Shown: positions 54,322-64,000 of the stretch, piece after piece
Layout: each line of letters opens with the position of its first letter
Numbering within the stretch: the stretch's first letter is position 1
Assembly: GCA_016792845.1 (NCBI GenBank)
Contig: JAEUKH010000020.1
Coordinates: 107,722-171,721, forward strand
From: Myxococcales bacterium
GTDB taxonomy: Bacteria; Myxococcota_A; Polyangia; Polyangiales; Ga0077539
Length of the DNA: 64,000 bases
Reading direction: 5' to 3'
Program-made: the position numbers and the translations under genes
Notes under the pieces: generated by a model
What the model was told of the DNA's origin: nothing
The model's input: only the letters and a program-made list of their open reading frames with translations
Databases searched by the model: none

Positions 54322-54907
54322 CCACCACGGGCTCGCCCACCCGCAAGAGCATCGGCAGGTCGCTGATCGAGTCGGTGAAGAAGCTGCTCGCGTCGAGCGA
54401 GACGTCGTGCGCGGCGGCCCAACGCTCGGCCGCCGCGACCTTGCCCTCGCGGTAACAAAAGGGCAGCTCGATCTCGCCGGTGAAGCGACCCTCGTGAACG
54501 CTGAGCCGCGAAGCCAAGACGTGCGCGATGCCCACGGCGTCGGCCACCGGGGTCGCCGCGTACACCGTCGAGCTCGTCAGGAGCACGCAGAGGTCGCCCG
54601 CGCGCCGACGGGCCTCGACCTCGCGGAGCCCCGCCGCGGAGAGGGTCGGCAACACCGCCCGTTCGACCCAGGCCCGGGTCTCGTCGCGCACCGCGGCCTC
54701 GTCGACGCCGGCCCACGGGCGCGCGAGCTGACGCGCGACGGTCTCGGCGTCGAGCACCCCGAGGGCGTACCGGAGCAGCCACCAAGACACCATCGCCACG
54801 TCGCGGCGCCGCGCCTTGCCCTGGTGCCACTGGTGGGCCACGTAGAGGCGCGCGGTGTTGACCGTGAGGAGGGTCTTGTCCATGTCGAAGAAGGCCGCGC
54901 GGCGCAT
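54227..54907 (-). CDS. HAD-IB family phosphatase
   Basis: The 226-aa enzyme belongs to the HAD superfamily, SerB-like/HAD-IB subgroup. The catalytic nucleophile lies in AFFDMDKTLL (Asp8, Asp10); the phosphate-binding Ser/Thr motif is LLTSSTVYAATP; Asp in FFTDSISDLPML is the metal motif. A C-terminal PVVVNPDLRLGLEARRRGWPV is typical of this subgroup. It likely hydrolyses a small phosphate ester; serine-phosphate or lipid-linked substrates are both known for relatives. The ATG at 54907 begins 4 bp after the CPBP stop. Its 3' end overlaps the convergent small gene by 95 bp. Confidence 0.88.
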   Translation of the reverse strand: MRRAAFFDMDKTLLTVNTARLYVAHQWHQGKARRRDVAMVSWWLLRYALGVLDAETVARQLARPWAGVDEAAVRDETRAWVERAVLPTLSAAGLREVEARRRAGDLCVLLTSSTVYAATPVADAVGIAHVLASRLSVHEGRFTGEIELPFCYREGKVAAAERWAAAHDVSLDASSFFTDSISDLPMLLRVGEPVVVNPDLRLGLEARRRGWPVQHWREVAPRRAAG

Positions 54908-54911
54908 GGGC

Positions 54912-55595
54912 TCATCGACCTTCGAGGTAGCGCTCGAAGAGGTTGCAGGCGGCGTGAAACACGATGGCCGCGCCCACGCCCCCGCGCCAGACCCGCAGCG
55001 CGCCAAAGAGCAACCCCGGGAAGAACACCACCGCCCGGGCCACCGTGGGGTCGACCACGAGGTGCGTCGTCGCGAAGAAGAGCGAGGTCACCGCGACGGC
55101 CGCCGCCAGCTGCGCCCGGGGCGCTGACTTGAGGGCCCCGAGCCCCATCGCGTCGCCGACCCGGGTGAGCACAAACCCGCGAAAGAACACCTCTTCTGCG
55201 AAGGCCACGGCGAAGAGCTCGGCGGCCACGGCCTGCCACCCCGCGCCGTCGAGGGCCCACCGCCGCGGGCCCACCGGGCGGTTGAACATCGGCCACGCCA
55301 GCGCATACACGGGGAACACCACGGCCGCCGCCGCCGCCGCCACCGCCGCCTCGCGCAGCGCCGCAGGCACCCCCTCGACGAGCGCCCTCACCAGCGAGCG
55401 CGGGTCGCCTTCGGCGCCGGGCGCGACGCCCTCGAAGTACACCCCAAAACGGCGCGTGTCGTCGCCCGCGTAGCCGATGGCCTTGAAGGCCACCACCACG
55501 AACAAGAGCGCGATGAGGTCATGAAGGTGCCGCGCCTGGGCCCACGGCCGTGAGAGCAGAAACACCCCGAGGTGCACCGCCGCGAGCGCGAGCAC
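54912..55595 (-). CDS. CPBP-family intramembrane metalloprotease-like protein
   Basis: The visible frame (227 aa from the GTG at 55595) has the Abi/CPBP signatures: EEVFFRGFVLTRV (catalytic Glu-Glu), FFATTHLVVDP and FHAACNLFERYL, with about six hydrophobic helices (FAVAFAEEVFF, LAAAVAVTSLFFATTH, GLLFGALRVW). Coding bias continues upstream of the GTG (EPAPEPGAATAAAAPAEARR), towards the DUF962 gene stop, so the real start may be at a CTG or ATC near 55670. Such proteases are linked to CAAX processing, bacteriocin self-immunity or signalling; the role here is unknown. Followed by the HAD gene 4 bp away. Confidence 0.85.
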   Translation of the reverse strand: MLALAAVHLGVFLLSRPWAQARHLHDLIALLFVVVAFKAIGYAGDDTRRFGVYFEGVAPGAEGDPRSLVRALVEGVPAALREAAVAAAAAAVVFPVYALAWPMFNRPVGPRRWALDGAGWQAVAAELFAVAFAEEVFFRGFVLTRVGDAMGLGALKSAPRAQLAAAVAVTSLFFATTHLVVDPTVARAVVFFPGLLFGALRVWRGGVGAAIVFHAACNLFERYLEGR

Positions 55596-55659
55596 GAGGT
55601 GACGACGGGCCTCTGCCGGCGCGGCCGCCGCCGTCGCGGCGCCGGGCTCGGGGGCGGGC

Positions 55660-56085
55660 TCAGTTGATGTTGTGATCGGAGTCAGCGGGATTCTCGGGGC
55701 TGTCGGCGGAGGCCGAAACCGATGACGCCTCGGCCTGGGCGGCTGCGGCGTTGACCCGGGCGAGCTCGGCCTCCATCTCGCCGCGCAGCATGAGCGAGAG
55801 CATCTTGAAGTCGCCGCGCAGTGACCAAAGCGGGTGGCCGAAGGTCGCGGGGCGGTTGCCCTCGAAGACGAAGTGACCCACCCAAGCGGGGCCGTACCCG
55901 AGCACCAGCGCGAGGGGCACCAGCCGGGCTCGGCGCGTGAGCACCGCCGCGAGGGCCGTGGTGACCCCCAGGCTCGTGCCGATCGCGTGCAACACGCGGC
56001 TCGTCGGGTTCTGGTGCGCCCGAACGTAGTAGGGCCAGAAAGCCTCGAATGAATCGATGGAGTCAGCCATAGGTTCGGTAGTCAT
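55660..56085 (-). CDS. DUF962/Mpo1-like small membrane protein
   Basis: The 141-aa protein (alternative ATG at 56070) has the family start FEAFWPYYVRAHQNPTSRVLHAIGT, with the conserved His residues in AHQNP and LHAIG, then two membrane helices (LGVTTALAAVLTRRARLVPLALVLGYGPAWVGHFVFEGNRP-type text) containing another His (GHFVFEGN). Mpo1-like proteins oxidise 2-hydroxy fatty acids in yeast; bacterial members are uncharacterised. An acidic/Ala-rich tail of about 35 residues follows. It is codirectional with the CPBP gene, 64 bp apart. Confidence 0.82.
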   Translation of the reverse strand: MTTEPMADSIDSFEAFWPYYVRAHQNPTSRVLHAIGTSLGVTTALAAVLTRRARLVPLALVLGYGPAWVGHFVFEGNRPATFGHPLWSLRGDFKMLSLMLRGEMEAELARVNAAAAQAEASSVSASADSPENPADSDHNIN

Positions 56086-56148
56086 AGCCCCGGGGCGGGG
56101 CCCTTGTCGATCACCCGCGGGTGAAACACAGCGCCCGCCGCATCGGGC

Positions 56149-56706
56149 TCAATGAAAGGGCCGGAGGTGCGTCACAAACCACCGCGCGCCCCAATGGATC
56201 ATCACCCGCACCTCGAGCTCCCGCGGCCGACCCGCGGCGGTGCGATAGTGGAGCTTCGAGCGGTAACAAGACCAGTACGGCAGGCGGTTGGCTTCGCGGC
56301 CGGGGGTCATCCAGGTGCAAGCGCGGCTCAGCTCGAAGCGGTCGAACTGGGCCCCCGCGAGCTCGGGGCGCTCGGCCCGGTACGCCTCGATGTCGCGGCG
56401 GTAGCTCCGCAAGAGGGTGGCGTGATAGCCCGCGGCCCCTGACATGTCTTTCACCGCGAGGAAGGGCAGGCGCTCGAAGAAGAAGCCCGCCGCGGCGCCG
56501 AGGTCGTCGCGGGCCCCGGTCTGCAACGCGCGAAACAAGAGCCGCGCCCGCGCCTCGACATCACCGGGCCCGGGCCGCGGCACGGGCCGGGTCAGCCCCC
56601 GCGCGTTCTCTGGCGGAATGGCGATCTCTGGCCACGGGTCACCCCAAACCGCCGCCGAGACACAAAGCAAGGCCCCGAAGAGCGCCCCGGTCGATCGCAG
56701 GTCCAT
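56149..56706 (-). CDS. Secreted small protein of unknown function
   Basis: The 185-aa protein has a signal peptide (MDLRSTGALFGALLCVSAAVWG), then a mostly helical part (EARARLLFRALQTGARDDLGAAAGFFFERLPFLAVKD, YHATLLRSYRRDIEAYRAERPEL) and a basic beta C-terminus (YYWSCYRSKLHYRT-like text, VRVMIHWGARWFVTHLRPFH). One Cys pair (SRACTWM, WSCYRSK) may form a disulfide. No family was recognised. It is divergent from dnaG across a 437-bp gap. Confidence 0.62.
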   Translation of the reverse strand: MDLRSTGALFGALLCVSAAVWGDPWPEIAIPPENARGLTRPVPRPGPGDVEARARLLFRALQTGARDDLGAAAGFFFERLPFLAVKDMSGAAGYHATLLRSYRRDIEAYRAERPELAGAQFDRFELSRACTWMTPGREANRLPYWSCYRSKLHYRTAAGRPRELEVRVMIHWGARWFVTHLRPFH

Positions 56707-57143
56707 CGCGGGCCGATCGCTAGCACACTTCGCCCCATGGGCGGGTCGCGGCCTTCTCGCCCCCGGCGGGCCATCGGCCCCTTGCGCCCGGTCGAGGTGG
56801 TGTTGGTATCGCAATTGCTCTGTGGTTTTCGCGTGTTTTCTCGCGCTTGACAGGGCGCAGAAAATAGTCGTGCATCGCTTGACCGGCGAAATCGAGCAAG
56901 CTAGAGGTCTCCGACTTGGCGGCGGTCGAAGGGGCATCGTGCACGATGCGAGGCCTACCCTTCGCCCAGGCAAACCCACCCGCGTGCGACACCCTTGAAC
57001 ACTGCGAAGACCGTCGACAGCTGCTTCGGGCTCATGGCCGATGGGGGGCGCACCCCGGCCAGTGCTCAACCCGCGAGCCGCGAGGCTATTCTCGGCGCGG
57101 GTGCTGTTTCGGCCCGAGGCTCGAACCCCAGGCGGAGGCCCTC
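56707..57143. other. Long divergent intergenic region upstream of dnaG
   Basis: The 437-bp gap lies between the 56149 gene start and dnaG. Frames here are arginine-rich with no bias, so no gene is called. A perfect -35-like TTGACA lies at 56847-56852, but the best -10 at the right distance (GTGCAT, 56870-56875) is poor. A TTGACC at 56879-56884 with TAGAGG at 56902-56907 (17-bp spacing) is an alternative. The stretch 56810-56915 is less GC-rich than its surroundings, as expected of a promoter zone. Confidence 0.45.
57134..57138 (+). promoter_or_regulatory. Strong ribosome binding site for dnaG TTG start
   Basis: GGAGG lies five bases before a TTG at 57144. This supports TTG rather than the in-frame GTG at 57156 or more distant ATGs as the start of primase. 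Confidence 0.6.
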
Positions 57144-59039
57144 TTGGATCGCGCGGTGATCGACGAGATCAGGCAGCGGGTCGACCTCGTCGAGACCGTC
57201 GGCCAGTACGTGCCCTTGAAGAAGATGGGGCACCGGTACCTCGCGCGCTGCCCCTTTCACAAAGAGAAGACGGCGAGCTTCAACGTAAACCCCGACCTCG
57301 GCATCTATCACTGCTTCGGCTGCAAGGCGTCGGGTGACGCGTTCAAATTCGTGGCCGAGATGGAGGGCCTGACCTTCCCCGAGGTGGTGCGGCTCCTGGC
57401 CGAGCGGGTGGGGGTCGAGGTGCCCGAGACCCGCGACCCCGAGCGGGTGGCCGAAGACCGCCGCCAGCGCGATGTCACCGAGCGGCTCTTCGCAATCTGT
57501 GAGGCCGCGGCGGCCTACTTCGAGCGCTGCCTCTACGACAACCTCGAACCCTTCAGCGAGCTCGCCCGGGGCGCGCTGCTCGAGCGCGGGGTGAGCGAAG
57601 AGACCGCGCGCGCGTTCCGCCTCGGGTACGCCCCCGCCCGGTGGGACGGGCTGGCCGAGCACCTCAAGGGCCAGCGTCTCTCGCCCGGCGACGCCGAGCT
57701 CGCGGGGTTGCTCCTCGGGGGGCACAGCGGGCACTACGATCGGTTCCGTCACCGGTTGATGTTTCCGGTGCTCGATCGGGCGGGCAAGGTGGTGGCCTTC
57801 TCGGGGCGCATCTTGCCGACGAGCGAGGCCATCCCCGAGGGGGTGGTGCCTGAAGAGACGGGCAAGTACATCAACTCGCCCGAGACGCCCCTGTTCAAGA
57901 AGGGCGAGCTGCTCTATGGGCTCGCCCCCGCGCGCATGGCCCTCAGGCAACAGAACGAAGCCATCGTCGTCGAGGGCAACTTTGACGTCGTCCAGATGCA
58001 TCAGCACGGGTTTCAGAACACCGTGGCGCCCCTCGGCACGAGCTTTACCGAGCCGCAGGCGAAGCTCCTGCGCCGCTACGCCGACGCGGTCTCGCTGGTC
58101 TTCGACGGCGACGACGCGGGCAAAAAAGCGGCCCGCGCGGCCTACGCGGTGTGCGCGCGGGCGGGGCTCCTGGCCCGGGTGGGCGTGCTACCGCCGCGGC
58201 AAGACCCCGACACCTACCTCCGCAGCGCCGAGCCCGGGCGCGGTGTCGAGGGGATGACCGGCGTGCTCAAATCGGCCCTCAACATCGCCGAGTGGCTCAT
58301 CGCCGACGCGGCGGTCTATGCCCGCGACAACCTCTCAGACCGCCTGGCGGCCCTCCGCTCGGTGGCCGGGGTCATCGGCGACGCGGCCTCGGAGCTCGAG
58401 CGCCAGGCCCTCGTCGACCTCGCCGTCGCGCGCTTTCACGTCGAGAAGCAGGTGGTCATGCAGGCCCTCCGCGAGGCCGGTGCGCCCCGCGCGGTGCCCG
58501 CCGTCGAGCCCGAGACGGCCGACAGGCTCTTGCTGCGCATCGGCCTCGATTTGAAGTCTCTCGACGAGAGCGACACCCTCTCGGCGCGGCGCAAGCTCTC
58601 GGCTTGGGTGCTCGAGCTCTGCCTCGTGCACCACCCGCTGCTTGGCACCGAAGAGACCGCTTGGGCGTGCCAGCACCTTGAAGAGCTCCCGGGGCTTCTC
58701 TTGCGTGAGGCGCGTGGGCAGTTTCTGCAATCAGGCAAGGTCGACGCGGCCCGGGTGCTCGAGATCGCCCCCGAGGCGCGGGTGCGCCCTTGGGTGGCCG
58801 CCCGCCTCGTGGTGCTCGACGTCGACGAGCCCACGGCCCGGCGCCTCGGGCGCGCCCTCACCGACACGGTGGCGTGCTTGCGGCGCGTCAGCCAGCGAGA
58901 GTTTGAGCGTCTGTTGCGGTTTCAGAGCGCCCGGGTGGGGGCTCAGGGCGACCCCAGTGGTGAAGAGGCATTGCTCAATGAACAACTCGCCGCAAAGCGA
59001 GCGCGCGTCGTAGGCACCGGAGGTTCAGACCAGAACTGA
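57144..59039 (+). CDS. dnaG: DNA primase
   Basis: The 631-aa enzyme synthesises RNA primers for replication. A TTG start at 57144 is set by GGAGG at 57134-57138 with a 5-nt gap and by the family start (DRAVIDEIRQRVDLVETVGQYV). The N-terminal zinc finger is intact: Cys36, His39, Cys57, Cys60 (CPFH and CFGC), followed by a helix rich in Glu. The Toprim part has EGNFDVVQMH and VFDGDDAGKKAARAA. The C-terminal helicase-interaction region is less conserved. It is followed by rpoD 149 bp later on the same strand, as in the macromolecular-synthesis operon, but no rpsU is upstream. A rare TTG start may limit primase amounts. Confidence 0.95.
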   Translation: MDRAVIDEIRQRVDLVETVGQYVPLKKMGHRYLARCPFHKEKTASFNVNPDLGIYHCFGCKASGDAFKFVAEMEGLTFPEVVRLLAERVGVEVPETRDPERVAEDRRQRDVTERLFAICEAAAAYFERCLYDNLEPFSELARGALLERGVSEETARAFRLGYAPARWDGLAEHLKGQRLSPGDAELAGLLLGGHSGHYDRFRHRLMFPVLDRAGKVVAFSGRILPTSEAIPEGVVPEETGKYINSPETPLFKKGELLYGLAPARMALRQQNEAIVVEGNFDVVQMHQHGFQNTVAPLGTSFTEPQAKLLRRYADAVSLVFDGDDAGKKAARAAYAVCARAGLLARVGVLPPRQDPDTYLRSAEPGRGVEGMTGVLKSALNIAEWLIADAAVYARDNLSDRLAALRSVAGVIGDAASELERQALVDLAVARFHVEKQVVMQALREAGAPRAVPAVEPETADRLLLRIGLDLKSLDESDTLSARRKLSAWVLELCLVHHPLLGTEETAWACQHLEELPGLLLREARGQFLQSGKVDAARVLEIAPEARVRPWVAARLVVLDVDEPTARRLGRALTDTVACLRRVSQREFERLLRFQSARVGAQGDPSGEEALLNEQLAAKRARVVGTGGSDQN

Positions 59040-59187
59040 CCATTTGTTCAGAGATGTGAGAGCAGGCAGTTTGCAAGATTGAGCCCGTCGACGAATCGTG
59101 GCGGCGGCGCTCACTCCTGACGACGATTGATTTGACGGAAGACCCCAGAGTGGGTCACCACTGCGCCCCGCGCGGAGGAGCCGTTCG

Positions 59188-61359
<2,172 letters not shown>

Positions 61360-61396
61360 GACCCCGCCGCCCGGCCGCCGGGCGATGACACCGCAG

Positions 61397-61430
61397 AGGG
61401 AGCCTGTCGCAAGAGGGGCTCCCTTTGTTG
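61397..61430 (+). terminator. Intrinsic terminator after rpoD
   Basis: AGGGAGCC (61397-61404) pairs with GGCTCCCT (61417-61424) across a 12-base loop, followed by TTTGTTG. This is the clearest rho-independent terminator in the window. It lies 38 bp after the rpoD stop and 15 bp before the next gene start, so it separates them. Confidence 0.7.
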
Positions 61431-61444
61431 TATTGGGCGCGGCG

Positions 61445-62464
61445 ATGCAACCGATTGGGCTCGAAGCGCTCCGCACTCATTGGGCTCCGCGCGACGTCGC
61501 GACGCTTTGTTTTGTGGTGCGCGACGGCGAGATCTTGTTGATCCGCAAGAAGCGCGGGCTCGGGGCGGGCAAGGTGAACGGCCCGGGCGGGCGCCTCGAA
61601 GCGGGCGAGACCCCCGAGGCGTGCGCGGTGCGCGAGGTCGAAGAGGAGCTCGGCACGACGCCCCAAGGCTTGTCGCACCGGGGCGAGCTTCGCTTTCAGT
61701 TCGCCGACGGGTACAGCCTCCATTGCCATGTGTTTCGCGCCGACGGCTGCGACCGCGCGCCCCGCGAGACCGACGAGGCCGCCCCGCTGTGGACGCCGGT
61801 CGAGGCCATCCCCTACGGCGAGATGTGGGCCGACGACGCCCTGTGGCTCCCGAAGATGCTCGCCGGGTGGCGCTTCGAGGGTGACTTCCTCTTTGACGGC
61901 GACGCCATGGGGGCGCACGCCGTGCGCTGGTTCGACCCGGCCGAGGCGCTCTGGCCGCTTCTGCGCCCGTGGTGCCCGAACTTCGAGGTCTTCGAGCACG
62001 CCCCGCACTTCACCGTGGCCCACGCCCGGGCGCACCGCGCGGTCGATGACCCCGAGGTGGGCTTCATCAAGAATTTCTATCTCCGCGATCGCAAGGGCAA
62101 CCCCTACCTCGTGACGGTGCGAGAAGACCGGGCGCTCTCGCTGAAGGCCCTGGCGCGGCACCTCGGGGTCGGGAGCCTCACCTTCGCGTCGGCCACGCGG
62201 CTCCGCGAAGACCTCGGCGTCGAGGCCGGCTCGGTGACGCCCTTGGCGGCCCTCAACGACCGCGCGGGGCGGGTGAAGCTCGTGTTCGATCTCGAGCTGC
62301 TGGTGTACCGAGACATCGCGTGTCACCCGCTCACGAACGACCGCACGGTGCTCGTGCCGAGCGAGAACCTCTTCGGGTTTCTGGCGCAGACGGGGCACAT
62401 CCCGCAGGTGGTCGACATGCGCGGCCTGGGGCCCGAGGCCGAGGGCGCGGGCTCAACGGGCTGA
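61445..62464 (+). CDS. Nudix hydrolase fused to a ProX/YbaK-type aminoacyl-tRNA editing domain
   Basis: The 339-aa protein starts at ATG 61445. Residues about 15-145 form a Nudix hydrolase: the full box [23 protein letters not shown] (G-x5-E-x7-REVEEELG) is present, and the preceding [15 protein letters not shown] resembles MTH1-type 8-oxo-dGTP diphosphatases. Residues about 190-330 resemble ProX/YbaK prolyl-tRNA editing proteins: [88 protein letters not shown]. The invariant Lys of the ProX family would be K in FIKNF. The two functions, nucleotide-pool cleaning and mischarged tRNA hydrolysis, are unrelated in classic pathways, so this fusion is unusual. Confidence 0.85.
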   Translation: MQPIGLEALRTHWAPRDVATLCFVVRDGEILLIRKKRGLGAGKVNGPGGRLEAGETPEACAVREVEEELGTTPQGLSHRGELRFQFADGYSLHCHVFRADGCDRAPRETDEAAPLWTPVEAIPYGEMWADDALWLPKMLAGWRFEGDFLFDGDAMGAHAVRWFDPAEALWPLLRPWCPNFEVFEHAPHFTVAHARAHRAVDDPEVGFIKNFYLRDRKGNPYLVTVREDRALSLKALARHLGVGSLTFASATRLREDLGVEAGSVTPLAALNDRAGRVKLVFDLELLVYRDIACHPLTNDRTVLVPSENLFGFLAQTGHIPQVVDMRGLGPEAEGAGSTG

Positions 62465-64000
62465 GCGGGCGCAGCGCAGGCCCACCGAGCGGTGTCCCTC
62501 GCGGTCGGCCAGCACCCTGCGCTCGGTGCCGCGGTCTCGCACCGGGTCGAGCCAGCCGCCGCCGAGGGCGCACCCCCGGCCTTCGAGGCCGCACTCGACC
62601 CACTCTGCGACGTTGCCGTAGAGCTGAACGACCCCCTCGGGGGTGGCGCCGTTGCTGAGCTCGTCGACCGGCGCGGTGCTCGAAAACGAATCGCTCCACC
62701 CGATCGCCCGCGCGGCCCCGGTGCGCTCAAGGCACTCAGGGCCGCAGAGGTTGACCCGGTCGGCGCTCGGCGGCGCGTCGCCCCAAGGGTAGGCCCGCGC
62801 GCCGTCAGCGCCGTGGGCCGCGAGCGACCACTCGGCCTCGGTCGCGAGCCGGGCCCCGCGCCACGCGCAGTACGCCCTCGCCTCGGTGAGCGAGAGGCAG
62901 TTCATCGGGTGAGCCCCGCGGTCGCTGCGCTGGGCGTTGCAGACCTGCGCCTGCCCGGCGTATCCGTCGGCCGAGACCGCCGCGCAGCGCCCCGCCCTCA
63001 CGCAGGCCGCGTAGGCGTCGACCGAGACCTCGGTGCGGTCGAGCCAAAAGGGCGCCACCGTCACCCGGCGCTGGTCGGCCAAGACGGCCTGACCGCCCGC
63101 GAGGAGGCGCTGGGCGGCCCCTTGCGGGGGCTCGGGGGCCGGTGACGGGGAAAACGTCGACCTGAAGGCGAGGGCGCCTAGAAGGGGCACCGTGAGGCCT
63201 CCGAGCACGAACGCCCACCCCGGCACCCGACGCCGCGCCCACGGCGGCCCTGCTTTGGGCGCGACGGGGCTCGCTTCGGCGGTGTGCTCGGGCGCGCGGC
63301 GAGGCGCCGAGAGGGCGTGCAGTGCGCGCGCGGCGTCGGCGCAGGTCGGCCAGCGGTGACGCGGGTCGACGGCGAGGCAGCGGTCGAACCAGGCGTCGAA
63401 GCCGCGGGGCAGGGCGCGGCCGTGGGCGAGGGCCCGGGCTTCGGGGTCGCGCGGGGTCGTGCGGAGCTCGGCGACGAGGGTCGCGAGGTCGGCGCCGTCG
63501 GCGTGCCAGTAGCGGCGCACGGTGAGCGAGAAGTACGTCACGAGGCCGAAGGCCCAGAGGTCGCTCGCGGCGGTGGGCGTTCGGGCTGTGAACTGCTCAA
63601 GCGACATCCAGTGGGGGCTGCCCATCGGGGGGCCGTCGGGGGCCGACGCGCGGCTCGACGAGAGCAGCGTTGCGATGCCGAAATCGAGCACTTTGACCGT
63701 GCGAGAGGCCCCGACCCGGGCGCTCGCGGCGAAGAAGATGTTGTCGGGCTTGAGGTCGCAGTGGATCACCCCGGCGCGATGGGCCGCGTCGAGGGCGTGG
63801 GCGAGCTGATCGGCCATGTCAACGAGCTCGACCGGCGCGAGCGGCCCCGCGCGGACGAGGCGCTCGGCGAGGGTCTCTCCGCGCAGGAGCTCCATCACGA
63901 GGTAGGGCGTGCCCTGGTCGACCCCCGCCGAGTGCACCTCGACGATGTGCTCGCTCGCGATGCGGGCGCCCACCTTGGCCTCTTCGTAGAAGCGCTTGAG
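62453..64000 (-). CDS. Ser/Thr protein kinase fused to a formylglycine-generating-enzyme-like domain (5' end off window)
   Basis: The visible 516 codons run off the right edge, so the kinase N-lobe start, including glycine loop and Lys, is missing. The catalytic loop reads [12 protein letters not shown] (Cys in place of Arg of HRD, a non-RD kinase), and DFG is in [11 protein letters not shown]. The kinase ends near residue 240 of the visible part. A membrane helix ([19 protein letters not shown]) follows. The C-terminal domain (about 200 residues) is SUMF1/FGE-like: [70 protein letters not shown] and [11 protein letters not shown]. Such domains sense or modify surface sulfatase-type substrates in other bacteria, or just bind ligands. 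It overlaps the convergent Nudix-ProX gene by 12 bp. Confidence 0.9.
   Translation of the reverse strand, partial: LKRFYEEAKVGARIASEHIVEVHSAGVDQGTPYLVMELLRGETLAERLVRAGPLAPVELVDMADQLAHALDAAHRAGVIHCDLKPDNIFFAASARVGASRTVKVLDFGIATLLSSSRASAPDGPPMGSPHWMSLEQFTARTPTAASDLWAFGLVTYFSLTVRRYWHADGADLATLVAELRTTPRDPEARALAHGRALPRGFDAWFDRCLAVDPRHRWPTCADAARALHALSAPRRAPEHTAEASPVAPKAGPPWARRRVPGWAFVLGGLTVPLLGALAFRSTFSPSPAPEPPQGAAQRLLAGGQAVLADQRRVTVAPFWLDRTEVSVDAYAACVRAGRCAAVSADGYAGQAQVCNAQRSDRGAHPMNCLSLTEARAYCAWRGARLATEAEWSLAAHGADGARAYPWGDAPPSADRVNLCGPECLERTGAARAIGWSDSFSSTAPVDELSNGATPEGVVQLYGNVAEWVECGLEGRGCALGGGWLDPVRDRGTERRVLADREGHRSVGLRCARSAR

Overview
The window is a very GC-rich (roughly 70% or more by eye), densely coded bacterial chromosome segment with about 45 protein genes on both strands. 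Organism: it looks like a myxobacterium (Myxococcota), most plausibly a Polyangia/Sandaracinus-type lineage. The evidence is four Ser/Thr protein kinases of the Pkn type, PEGA domains, tandem FHA domains, many lipoproteins with Asp/Ala-rich or Cys-rich linkers, an SRP54 protein with a Gly-Phe-Pro-Met repeat tail, and a sigma-70 with a long Lys/Ala-rich head. No tRNA, rRNA, CRISPR array, transposase, phage gene or plasmid gene was seen. Lineage is an inference from gene style only.

Layout. 1-6.9 kb: an edge-truncated outer-membrane protein with calcium-binding type 3 repeats, a secreted C2/PDZ protein, a repeat-rich intergenic region, 4-hydroxyphenylpyruvate dioxygenase, a solitary PqqB, dihydrolipoyl dehydrogenase and a small frameshifted gene. 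7-12.2 kb: a kinase with a discoidin-like sensor, a dehydrogenase E1 alpha subunit, a DUF4328 membrane protein and a propeller-like protein. 12.3-24.7 kb: a quinone-oxidoreductase-like enzyme, a translationally coupled operon (kinase, PEGA-like membrane protein, Cys-rich lipoprotein), glucokinase, HisC, a tandem-FHA tail-anchored protein, a PilZ-membrane-AMIN protein and a MetB/CGL-type PLP enzyme. 24.7-29.9 kb: the prkA/yeaH/spoVR stress cluster with an extra small membrane gene. 30-35.5 kb: surface proteins, an RsmD-CoaD fusion and PrmC. 35.5-43.8 kb: a secreted family-1 glycosidase, a palindromic AT-cored repeat element and several uncharacterised genes. 43.8-52.3 kb: a PEGA kinase and ffh, flanked on both sides by family-9-carbohydrate-binding-like secreted proteins. 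52.3-56.7 kb: a second AT-cored palindromic element, pterin-4a-carbinolamine dehydratase, a HAD phosphatase, a CPBP protease and a DUF962 protein. 57.1-64 kb: dnaG-rpoD with an intrinsic terminator, a Nudix-ProX fusion and an edge-truncated kinase with a formylglycine-enzyme-like sensor.

How the genes fit together. Most of the window is housekeeping (dnaG-rpoD, ffh, prmC, rsmD-coaD, lpd, hisC, glk) mixed with lineage-specific signalling and surface genes. Tight ATGA stop/start overlaps show several coupled pairs (kinase/PEGA-like; TPR-like/lipoprotein; 39874/40956; 49176/51134). HppD and the pterin dehydratase are both steps of phenylalanine/tyrosine catabolism but lie 50 kb apart. No single novel multi-gene system such as a defence island is visible. 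The most unusual items are two equal-sized palindromic elements with about 92-bp AT-rich cores, a 19-bp long-range inverted repeat between convergent genes, three unusual domain fusions (PilZ-AMIN, Nudix-ProX, RsmD-CoaD) and a recurrent two-helix/Cys-loop membrane module.
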